This document shows positions 37,654 through 46,892 of a stretch of DNA of 64,000 nt, one piece after another. The notes below the pieces were generated by a model. The model was given only the letters and a program-made list of their open reading frames with translations. It was not told the DNA's origin and did no database searches. Position 1 is the stretch's first letter. Each line of letters opens with the position of its first letter. Both the position numbers and the translations under genes were made by a program. The DNA comes from Plazaster borealis (lineage: Eukaryota; Echinodermata; Asteroidea; Forcipulatida; Labidiasteridae), in assembly GCA_021014325.1 (NCBI GenBank), contig CM037467.1, positions 1,798,001 to 1,862,000 of the forward strand. Direction: 5' to 3'.

Positions 37654-40600
37654 GTAAATTGTTGAAGTTTTTGTAAAAATTAGTTCCGAGCTGCTGCAAC
37701 TTTCTTTAAGTGACCAGCGTGTTGCGTGGTTTCGGTCGACATACGGAAATTCGTTTCTCATTGAATCCCCATTTTGATTTCTGTTTAAAATTTCCTCGAG
37801 ACGAGTACAGCCCCTTTTTTTTTATTTGTTTTACCTCGGCTTAAAAACCTCGTCCCCGGCTCCAGCCAGGCTTCGTTTGATGTTTGGAAACACCGTACAA
37901 AATGTTTGGGGAAATTCACCCAGGTGAAAGTTCGTTGGTGTATCCCAACATTATGCATAAAATGTTAACAAACCTGTGAACATTTTAGCTCAATTGGTCA
38001 TCGAAGTTGCAAGAAAATAGTGAAACTTGAAAGAAACAAACACCCGTTGCATAGCCATAGCATTTTGTGTTCTCAGATGCCTGATAAAGGCTTCATGGCT
38101 GAACTGAAGCCTTTCTCAGAACTGAAGCCTTTCTCATTTTGGGTGAAAAATTACCTCTTTCTCTAACTTAACTAAATAAAACTAGTGCATTACTTCTAAG
38201 GGGGTTGTTTCTAACAATGTTTTATAATATCAACAGCTCTCCAGTGCTCTTTACCAAGTAAAGTTGACAATGTTGTGGTCATTAACTTGTGGAGTAATTA
38301 CCAAAAGTACACCCTTCCTTTAAATGACATGCACCCCAAAGATTCTGCTTCTTGGAGAATACTAGATCAGGTGATGTTGGTGGTTTGTGCCAAGATTGCA
38401 AAAAAAGTTTAGCAGAAGAGCCATCAACTAATAAGAGAGGAATGCAAATAATTATTTGATTAAAAATACATACTGGTAATACATTACTTAGTAGGGCCTA
38501 ATTTCAATAAAAAAATATTATATTAAAAATAACTTATGTTTAGTCCAACCACTTAAAGTTTGAAGTAAGATAACGAATACAACTTGCAAGGCCTAGATCA
38601 TAGCTGGTTACAAATCCGACCGCCTCTTTTTCACTCACTTCGATGTTGACCAAATTACTTTACTAAATATTTCCTCAAATCAAATAACAATTAGCAATGG
38701 TGGCCTAAGGCCCTAATGCAAGGGGTCTAAATAAGTTAGTCAGGCCGTTTCCGAATATACCTTTAGTACTGATGATGTCACCATTTGTTTACCACTTTGT
38801 AGAAGAATGGTAAACAATATTGTTTCTATGCACAACTGTCGGAAATGCAGTACCTTGTTACAGCGGTTAAGCAATGCAGTAAACAAACCGTGATGTCATT
38901 AGTAGGTAAAGTAAAGTCTCCCCTGAGCCAATATGGCTCATCAGGCCGGTGTTTATATCAGGTTTCCTTGGCATTAAACATCTGAGAATATTTCTATTCC
39001 CCCTGGACAGGCTGCCAGTCCATCGCAGGTTACTCCCCAGCTCTCGCCAGTACCCATTTGTACTCCTGGGTGAAGAGAAGCAATAACGGTTAAGTGTCTT
39101 GCTTAAGGATAAATGTGTCACTACCGGGACTCAAACCCACACTCAGAGCTTGAGTCCGGTGCTCATGCTGGCCTGGTCATCACTTCAACCAGTCGCACCC
39201 AGTTCATTAATTAAGTCTCTTTTTTCCATTTCTCAGGTCACAGGTAGCAACAAAGGCATTGGGTTTGGAATTGTACGAGCGCTATGCAAGCAACTTGACA
39301 ATGGTGTAGTCTACCTCACATCACGAAATGAAGAAAGGGGTAAAGAGGCCATGGCCAAACTCAACCAGGAAGGGTTGAAGCCTCGGTTTCATCAGTTGGA
39401 CATCGATGACCGCGCCAGTGTGGAAAGGCTCCGAGACTACTTGAAGAAAACATACGGAGGTTTGGACATTCTGATCAACAATGCAGGAATTGCATTCCAA
39501 GTAAATTGACTTTTAAATTTATAATTTATATCACTTATCACTGACCTTCACTGGCTCAGAATTCCTTGAAGGGTTACAGTTTCAAATCCTGACACTTATT
39601 TGTAAGTCTCTTCACAATGAGGCTCCGCAATACCTCACTCCATATCCACCAGCGCTCAAATTTGACATTGGACCGCAGACCGCTGGATAAGTGCGGCGGT
39701 CTTGTGTTTTGGGGTTTTTTGCAGTTTGAATAATACCTCACTTACAACAAAATTGATGTTCAAAGGTTGAATTTGATTCTTGTAAAATATCATTCAAGAC
39801 TGTTGAGTATCAAAGCATAGGCTACTAACCCATAGAGAGAAATCTTCTTTCCTTAGTGCTTGTTCAAACAAAAACAGTTAAACATGTAATCTTCGTAGAA
39901 AGTTCTCTCTCATAGAGATTCTGCCGTCGATTTCACCAAACTCTTCCTAACTTAGGATTAATCCTAGGCAAAGCTAAGATATAGGACTAGTCTTAAGTTA
40001 GGACCAGTACTTAAGACTAGTCCTATCTCTTAGCATTGCCTAGGATTAATCCTAAGTTTGGAAGAGTTTGGTGAAATCGATGGCTGGTCTTTTGAAACAA
40101 ATTCTGGTCCGGTAGAACTTTTGAGCTAAAAGCCCTGCGGTCTTGTGGAATTTTACCCCACATTCGAGCCCTGTCCACTAATCTGCCTACAATCTGCGCT
40201 CATCGTGCCGGACTACCCTGGACTTCCCAAAGACAAAAATAAGATTGGCTGGAGACTGTTCATTCTCATGCACTGTTCCTACACTCTGGAACTCAATACC
40301 TTGGTACTTCCCAGGTTTCAAAAAGCATATTAAAACTTGCTTGTTTGTTTACCATGTTTCCTCTTTGGTGTTCGTTTATTTTTTGTTGTAAGCGCTTTGT
40401 AACCACTGGAAAAAGCGCTATACTAAATGCTGTTAATAATAATATCGACTCTTATATAGCGCAAATCCAAAGAATGATCATTTCCCTTCAAACATTAATA
40501 CCCTGTTCACTGGGCCATATATTTCATAACTTGAACCATCTCAGCTCCCTGGGGAGTATACAGCCTGTGCTGCCAAGTATGTAGCGCACTAAGCTAAATC

Positions 40601-43600
40601 AATCACAAGAACCATCTCTGCCCTCACAGGTACCCATTTACCACTGGGTGATGAGAAGCAATTATAGTTAAGTGTCTTGCTCAAGGACACAAGTATCATG
40701 ACCGGGTTTCGAACCCACACCCTGATGACTCAGCAACCAGAACTTGAGCCCGATGCACTAAACTGCTCGGCCAAGACACGCCACAAAAAATAATTTCAGA
40801 TGGTACATTGCATTTGGATTTCTCTATCATCCATTTGGATGATGAAAATGTTAATTTCTCATCCACCCATATCGAAAATTGATCAAAGTTACTCACTGAG
40901 GCTTTACAAAGTTAATATCCCTCCCAAATGATAAACATTGAGAGCTTGGCAAAAGCCACACTCCGTACAAATCGGAGAGAATTACCAGAAGAAAATATAA
41001 AGTGCTCTCACTCTGTCAAAAGTCAAACGGGAAAGAGAAAAGGTCAAGAGTTTGTGGACACAAACTTTAAAGGTGTTATACATGATTGGTAGAACTGACA
41101 AAATAGTCGCAGACAGTTTTCATGGTTTGGGTGATCAACCATATACGTGAAATACTTGTAACAAATCTGTTAAAATTTGGGCTTAGTCCGTTGTGTGAGT
41201 GAAGAGAAAACAGTGAAAAAATCATACCCAATTTTCAGCCATGTAAACACATTGTCCGCAATTTTGGTTGTAACAACCGAAATCAGCTGTTGCGCTTTGT
41301 ATGTTTTCGGATAGGTTTCTCGAATATGACTACCTTTCAGGGGGAAATATTTCACAGAAAAAAATGGTTCTCGTATGAACTTCATAATCAGACTTTCGGA
41401 CTAAAATTAAACAATGGTGTTTTTTATCCTAACCAATCCTGTATAATTCCTTTAAGGTTTTTATAGTGAATATGTAGATTAAATGTTACATTAGGCCGAA
41501 GAACACTGAGGGCGCACTTGGTAACCCTGCATATTTAATTTTTTTTCCAGGTCGAATCTACTGAGCCACTTGGCAACCAGGCAACTGTAACAATGGCAAC
41601 AAACTACACAGCAACAATGGACGCTTGCAGGATCTTCACTCCTCTAGTCAAGCCTCACGGCAGGTACAGAAACGAAAATTAACTTAAAGGCAGGGTACAC
41701 TTTCGGTAATTGTTAAAAAGACCAGTATCTTCACTTGGTGTATCCCAACATATGCATAAAATAACAAACCTGTGAAAATTTGAGCTCAATTGGTTGTTGG
41801 AGTTGCAAGGAAATATTGAAAGAAAAAAACACCCTTGTTGCATAGAATTGTGTGCTTTCAGATGCCTGAGAAAGGCTTCATGCCTGAAGCCTTTCTCAGA
41901 TTCAAATTTTTGGGGTGAAAATTACCTCTTTCTCAAAAACTACACAACTTCAAAGGGAGTCGTTTCTCACAATGTTTTGTAATATCAACAGCTCTCCAGT
42001 GCTCTTTACCAAGTAAGTTTTTGATGGTCATTAACTTGTAGAGTAATTACCAAAAGTATACCCCTGCTTTTAAAGCCAATTTTCAAAGAAAAACGACCCC
42101 CCCCCCCTTTATGAAATTTTCAAAATACTTAATTTGAAACGGGCGGGGCGTAGATATTTTTCTCAAAATGTTTAGCAGCAATTAGTTAATGAAAACAGGA
42201 TATTTACAGAGAGGCGGAAAGGTAAAATACAGTTTTGTGATGCACTCATTTTCCAATAAATAGTGTCCTCATGAAATTTGTAAAAAAATCACAAGTGTCT
42301 AAACTCAAGATAAAATGATGTCAATTGTCATTTTTATTTGATGCTCTTTCAGAGCGAAATTTTAAACATGACGTCATCGGACGTCTAAAACAAATGGGTC
42401 TGTTCATTCCAGAGAGGAATTAATGCACCAGTGAAAAGTTCAAATTCAGTTTTGATTAAATATCATCAGAACTTAGAAATGAACTATAATTTCTCTGTAC
42501 AAAAATGTAAAGATCATTATCTGAAATGTGACGTCATGAAATGTTTTTGGATTATGCCAAAAAATGCACTTGAAGAGAAGAAATTAATCCGAGAAGAAAT
42601 TATTTCACGCAGATTGCCAGCCTCAAACTCTGTACTTTTTCAGTATCATTTAAAAAAATAAAATTACTTTTGCAGAGTCGTAAATGTTGCAAGCAGTGCG
42701 GGTAAAATGTCTTACGATAGAATGAGTGAAGAGGTGAAAGCTCGGTTCCGTGCCGTCAAAACGGAGGAGGAAGTCTCGCATCTCATGGAAGAATTTGTCA
42801 AGTAAGCTCAAATTACTTTCTAGTTTCAAAACTGTAAACTGAGGTTTGAATGTGTTGACACTCCCCACACCCCATCGAGTGCAAAGAGCAGATGGGATTC
42901 CAGCTCAAATGCCATGTAGTGCATACATTGTTTACAATCAGGGTGTGCCGTCAACTTTTTTTTAAGTTGCTGAACACAGGACCAGTGAGTTAGCTTGTCT
43001 TTTCAATAGTCCTCCAGTTTTTTTTACTAGTCCACATTTTAAGATTTCCTATTAACATACACTCTAAAAACTCCTATCTCATAATCATCAGTATCATCAT
43101 TATCATTATATATTTCTGGAAATAAAACCAAGGATGCCTCAAAATTATCAAATTATCCTGTGTACTAGGATTGGTAGTGCACGTAAAAGAACCCAGAACA
43201 CTTATCGTGGAAGAGTAGGGGTTAACCCCGGTGTTTCTGGTTCACATAGCAAGCACCCTTGTTTACAGGTTTCCTCAGGCTTGCACAAGCTACAGTGATT
43301 AGGTTCACTTATGAGGCATCCTTAGTTTCATTACCAGAAATATATAATAATAATAGCTTGTGGCGGTGGGAGGCAATGACCTAGCCAGCAGGACCACTTG
43401 AACAAAATTTGTACTGGTCGACCTCGGCTGTTTTATTCATTCATTTATTGGTCACATTGATTAAACAACATGACATTCTTTGTCCCACACTGCAAAAATA
43501 TTCAGAATCTAAAACAAATGTATAATACTTAAGAAGAAAAAAAACATTCACAATACATGTACATTAAGACTTTAACATTCGGAAAAATTAAAAAGCATTG

Positions 43601-46400
43601 CTGGAAATAGTAAATACAGGCATCTGATTTCTCAGGATTTTTTTTCACAAAATCTTGAGCCAATAAGTTTTCTTGAAATAAGTGGAGCAGTCACCAAAGG
43701 GAGAAAAAAATAGTCCACATTGTGTCCAAAGCATGTGTATTTCTGGTGATTCTCAGAGTTTTTAATTTGTGTGTGTGTTAATTAGTATGTGTTTACAATG
43801 TAAAACCGCAGTATTTTTTGTGCACAAGCCTATGTAGAAAGTGTTTTCTAACTGGAGATTCCGATTCCACGAGTCACACTGCCTATAGGGTAACAGTTTG
43901 AAGTCAAATTTGTCAAATTGTCACAGAGTCTGTAAAGCTCCTGAATTATACCATCTGGGAGGTCCTGGGTCAGTGGGTCTAGAAAGAGAGCGAACTCAGG
44001 TTTGAGAACCATTTTCAGTCATCGAATCTCACCCTTGAAGAAACAGGCATGATACTTCAAGTAGGCAACTACGGCAATATCCTCCGTTGCCCCTGGCCAT
44101 TGCCATGGTGCCCCTTGAAATGTTCCAATAGAAATTTATAATTTCCTCATAGAGATGTGCCCTTTACCAAGGAGAAAACGCCTTGGTGCCCTTGCCCCTT
44201 CAAAAAATGAAGCATCAAGCTTGAATAAAAACTATTCAACTATAGCAGCAGTGGACCACAAAATTATTTGCGTCATATTTTGAAAGTACCTTAAACTTTG
44301 TTTGACATTCTCTACATGAAAGTTGTCATACTTTGAGTTGCCTGGACTACTTTTCCGCTAGAATTGTAACCCGGTCCAACACTAGAGCCCACATTGCACC
44401 AGCCCTTTAAGATCTACCTTGGTTATCCATTAAGGATAGAATCGTCTTCAAGATCCTAGTGCGTATGTCTATCGCTCATCAAAAGGCACCCCACCACCAT
44501 ATCTCTCGGAAAAGGACTTAAACCATATCATTTCTACCGCAAGTCGATGAGATCAAATAATAAACATCTTGTAAGGAAACCCCGGACCAAAACATCCGGG
44601 GGGTGAAAGATCATTTACTTCTGCTGCCCCTTCTTTGTGGAATATCTTACCGGATCATAAAAAACTTTCTCCATCACTGGCTTTGTACAAATTTTCCCTC
44701 AAGACTCGCCTGATGAGGACTGCATTACCATTCCCCCTCTATTGTGGCGTGTCGTGGCCGAGCGGATAAGAACACCGAACTCAAGCTCTGGTGTTTCTGA
44801 TGAGCAGAGTGTGGGTTCGAATCCCAGTCGTGACACTTGTGTCCTGAAGCAAGACACTTAACCACATGCTTCGTCCTTCGGATGGGACGTTAAGCCAGAG
44901 GTCCCGTGTGTTGTGTAATGCACTTAAAAGAACCCAGTGCACTTATCGCAAAGAGAAGGGGTTCGCCCCGGTGTTCCTGGTTTGATTGGCTGCATATTGC
45001 GCCACAGCACCTTGTAAACCATTACATTGTGTTATGTAAAGGAGTAGGTCTCATACTTCAACACGTAACTCCACTTACCTTGTAGGAAAAATACTGAGCG
45101 CTTTGAGACACCCATCGGGAGTATAAAGCGCTATATAAGAACTGCGTATTATTATTGTTTATTATTATTGATGTGTTGCTGCACCATGAGCATCTTAAGA
45201 TGGATACTGGCGCATAATAAATGTTTACTATTATTATTATTATTATTATTATTAGTTGTTTTAAATAAATTTCCCACAGATTGGTTCATCAGGGAACCCA
45301 CGAGGAGAAAGGGTGGCCCAACTGGGCTTACGGAATATCAAAACTCGGATTAGTTTGTGCCACCAAAATATTTGCCGAAAAGTTTCAAAGTGGAACACCT
45401 GACCAAGACATTCTCATCACGGCGGTAAGTTCAACAACCTTTGACCTCTGAACTGAATAGAGTTTACAGGTAGTGACATGTGACTTCAGGGTCTGCCCTT
45501 AAGAAATTTGTACAACAAGGGTGTTTTTTCTTTCATCATTTTCTTGCAACTTCAATGACCAATTGAGCCCAAATTTTCACAGGCTTGTTATTTTATGCAT
45601 ATGTTGGGATACACCAAGTGAGAATACTGGTCTTTGACAATTACCAAACATGTTCAGTGCCTTTAAGTCCAATTGTTGTTACCTGTCAATCTGCTCAGTT
45701 CTTACTTCCTACACCATGCAAAGTTAAAAGGTATTATACAGGATTGGTAGAGCTGACAAAATAGTCACAGACAGTGTTCATGTTTTGTTTGATCAACTAA
45801 TGCATAAAATAACAAACCTCGGAAAATTTGGGCTTAATCCGTTGTGTGAATCAGCTGAAAATAGTATATAAAAAACATGCACAATTTTCTGCATGTCATC
45901 ACATTGTCCTTAATTTTGGTTGTAACAAACAAATTCAGCTGGGTTTTTTTTTATAGGTTTTTAGATATAGTTTTCTCGAATATGACTTCCTTTCAGATGG
46001 AAATATTTTACCGAAAAAAATTGTTCTATTATGAAATTCATAAACAGTAACCTTTCAGACTAAAATTAAACAGTGATGTTTTTATCCTGACCAATCCTGT
46101 AGTACTAGTCTATATTGATTGATTTGAGCCAAGTCTACAAAAAAAATTCCTTCTTTTTGATACAAAAAGCTCATTCTTTTGAACATATTTCCATTACAGT
46201 GCACACCTGGTTATGTGGCAACAGATATGACAAGTTTTAAAGGGACCAAAACAATCGATGAAGGGGCTGATACGCCAGTCTACTTGTCACTGCTCCCACC
46301 TGGTTCTTCAGGCTTTAATGGTAACATGTACAGAGATAGAGCTGGGAGGATTTGTGGTAGAGCCTGGTTCAAATTATTTTTTTCCCCTCCAGGTTTTTAG
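37630..46400 (+). CDS. CBR1: carbonyl reductase (CBR1-like short-chain dehydrogenase/reductase)
   Basis: Six exons (37630-37653, 39237-39500, 41551-41663, 42676-42801, 45280-45424, 46200-46400) join in phase to 290 aa plus TAA/TAG stop; human CBR1 has 277. Diagnostic features: N-terminal VTGSNKGIGFG (NADPH-binding TGxxxGxG), NNAGIAF, VVNVASSAGK with the catalytic Ser, WAYGISKLG (catalytic Tyr-xxx-Lys) and CTPGYVATDM. Such enzymes reduce quinones, prostaglandins and xenobiotic carbonyls with NADPH in the cytosol. The C-terminus GNMYRDRAGRICGRAW then WFKLFFSPPGF is longer and less conserved than usual; reading one frame over gives GGFVVEPG, so a late indel is possible. A paralogue starts at 62938. 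Numerous MITEs and SINEs lie in the introns. Confidence 0.93.
37895..38327. mobile_element. MITE family B in reductase intron 1
   Basis: A diverged left end (CACCCAGGTGAAAGTTCGTT) runs into the B interior (GTATCCCAACATTATGCATA, GAAGCCTTTCTCAGA) and ends CCAAAAGTACACCCTTCCTTTAA. Confidence 0.75.
38328..38915. other. reductase intron 1, no feature recognised
   Basis: AT-rich with no recognised repeat. Confidence 0.4.
38916..39195 (-). repeat. tRNA-derived SINE just before exon 2
   Basis: Minus-strand tRNA-like head (GAGCACCGGACTCAAGCTCT, GTGTGGGTTTGAGTCCCGG) and a body with GAGAGCTGGGGAGTAACC and GCCATATTGGCTCAGGG. It ends about 40 bases from the exon 2 acceptor. Confidence 0.75.
39237..39500 (+). 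CDS. CBR1: carbonyl reductase exon 2
   Basis: 88 codons, phase 0 at both ends, acceptor ccatttctcag and donor CAA|GTAAAT. It encodes the dinucleotide-binding fold: VTGSNKGIGFGIVRALCKQL, FHQLDIDDRASVERLRDYL and GGLDILINNAGIAFQ. Confidence 0.95.
39540..40440 (+). pseudogene. dead LINE 3' end split by a DNA element
   Basis: 39535-39655 carries ITDLHWLRIP..RVTFQIL-type codons and 40190-40440 the matching end (LWNS, then GCGCTTTGTAACC and GCGCTATACTAAAT(GCTG)TTAATAATAATA). Between them, 39655-40170 is an inserted element with GCGCTCAAATTTG / CACATTCGAGCCCTG ends. That insert in turn contains a near-perfect 150-bp palindrome at 39932-40083 (TCGATTTCACCAAACTCTTC and complement). Confidence 0.75.
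40500..40795 (-). repeat. tRNA-derived SINE, minus orientation
   Basis: The reverse strand reads GGCGTGTCTTGGCCGAGCAG, then GTGTGGGTTCGAAACCCGGT; the body has AATTGCTTCTCATCACCCAG. It resembles S1/S3 heads and is non-functional as tRNA. Confidence 0.75.
41067..41455. mobile_element. MITE family D
   Basis: TTAA ends; AAAGGTGTTATACATGATTG and CCAATCCTGTATAATTCCTT termini. Confidence 0.9.
41551..41663 (+). CDS. CBR1: carbonyl reductase exon 3
   Basis: Encodes VESTEPLGNQATVTMATNYT and ATMDACRIFTPLVKPHG plus two bases of Arg. Acceptor ttttttccag, donor CAG|GTACAG. A B-family MITE begins 21 bases after the donor. Confidence 0.92.
41684..42074. mobile_element. MITE family B
   Basis: TTAAAGGCAGGGTACACTTTC at the left, CAAAAGTATACCCCTGCTTTTAA at the right, central GGCTTCATGCCTGAAGCC palindrome. 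Confidence 0.88.
42676..42801 (+). CDS. CBR1: carbonyl reductase exon 4
   Basis: Encodes VVNVASSAGKMSYDRMSEEV to SHLMEEFVK; contains the catalytic serine region. Acceptor acttttgcag, donor CAA|GTAAGC. Confidence 0.92.
42802..43104. other. reductase intron 4, proximal part
   Basis: No feature recognised. Confidence 0.4.
43105..43345. repeat. dispersed repeat family G, two arms in opposite orientation
   Basis: ATATTTCTGGAAATAAAACCAA..GCCTC at the left and GAGGCATCC.TAGTTTCATTACCAGAAATATAT at the right make a hairpin-like unit, with GTGCACGTAAAAGAACCCAG inside. Confidence 0.75.
43346..44349. other. reductase intron 4, middle
   Basis: 44065-44235 is a relative of the CCATGG..TTGCC element seen at 6658. 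No exon was found in the rest. Confidence 0.45.
44350..44745 (+). pseudogene. dead LINE 3' fragment
   Basis: Broken frames include AAPSLWNILPDHKKLSP and ALYKFSLKTRLMRTALP, the tail of an L2-like ORF2, directly followed by SINE S1. Confidence 0.75.
44746..45170 (+). repeat. tRNA-derived SINE S1, full length
   Basis: Head GTGTCGTGGCCGAGCGGATA with GTGTGGGTTCGAATCCCAG (A and B boxes of a leucine-type tRNA), body CTTCGTCCTTCGGATGGGAC to GTAAACCATTACATTGTG, and tail GCGCTATATAAGAACTGCG with (ATT)n. This is the best S1 copy in the window. Confidence 0.9.
45280..45424 (+). CDS. CBR1: carbonyl reductase exon 5
   Basis: Encodes LVHQGTHEEKGWPNWAYGIS then KLGLVCATKIFAEKFQSG and QDILITA; carries the YxxxK active site. 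Acceptor aatttcccacag, donor GCG|GTAAGT. Confidence 0.95.
45500..45666. mobile_element. MITE family A, right half
   Basis: From AAATTTGTACAACAAGGGTG to CATGTTCAGTGCCTTTAA. Confidence 0.8.
45724..46105. mobile_element. MITE family D, right end lost
   Basis: TTAAAAGGTATTATACAGGA at the left; ends at CCAATCCTGTAGTAC without the terminal CCTTTAA. Confidence 0.8.
46200..46400 (+). CDS. CBR1: carbonyl reductase exon 6 (terminal)
   Basis: Encodes CTPGYVATDMTSFKGTKTID, EGADTPVYLSLLPPGSSGFN and a divergent end. Acceptor tttccattacag. Stop at 46398-46400. Confidence 0.92.
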   Translation, partial: CTPGYVATDMTSFKGTKTIDEGADTPVYLSLLPPGSSGFNGNMYRDRAGRICGRAWFKLFFSPPGF

Positions 46401-46559
46401 TGAAATCGCCTTATTTCAAAGTTTAACCTTTGAGTGTCAATTCCTACTCATAGGGATTTTAATGATTATTATTAGCATACCTCTAAAAAATTACTAAAAA
46501 TAAACAAATATATAAATACAAAATACATAACTAAATAACAGTAAAATAAAATAAAATGA

Positions 46560-46565
46560 AATAAA
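46560..46565 (+). terminator. possible polyadenylation signal of the reductase
   Basis: AATAAA, 160 bases past the stop, in an A-rich run with further ATAAA strings at 46544-46557. It lies 133 bases short of the end of the convergent gene. Confidence 0.45.
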
Positions 46566-46697
46566 GAACTCCAATCCTGGCTTTTAAAAAGCAAATTAAA
46601 CTTTAAATCTGATCAAATCTACCCTGCGGTCAGTGGTTTTCCACTGTTTTATGATGTAGGGCATTAGCAAGTATTATGGCCTCCTCTGTTTAATGCA

Positions 46698-46892
46698 CTA
46701 TGGACCGCCTGGGTCAATCTGCAGCATCCTGACGATAGAAGGATCGCTTCTGGCGCCCTCTATGAACTCAGACAAGGAGAGGTCTCCATCGTGATTTTTG
46801 TCGAGCAGACGGAAGATCTTTTCGGTTCGCATCTCTGGAGTTGCCTCATCTTCCGGCATAGTCACCATTGACCCAACCATCTTATAGATTGC
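46698..46892 (-). CDS. calcium sensor exon 3 (terminal)
   Basis: Begins [20 protein letters not shown] after acceptor aactgttacag, contains EF4 and ends [11 protein letters not shown] then TAG. Confidence 0.94.
   Translation of the reverse strand, partial: AIYKMVGSMVTMPEDEATPEMRTEKIFRLLDKNHDGDLSLSEFIEGARSDPSIVRMLQIDPGGP

Noticed and set aside
44795..44810. Hammerhead ribozyme core word CTGATGAG (also at 15385, 17503, 44711)
   Set aside because: The matching GAAA element and flanking stems are absent, and one occurrence is part of the SINE tRNA head.
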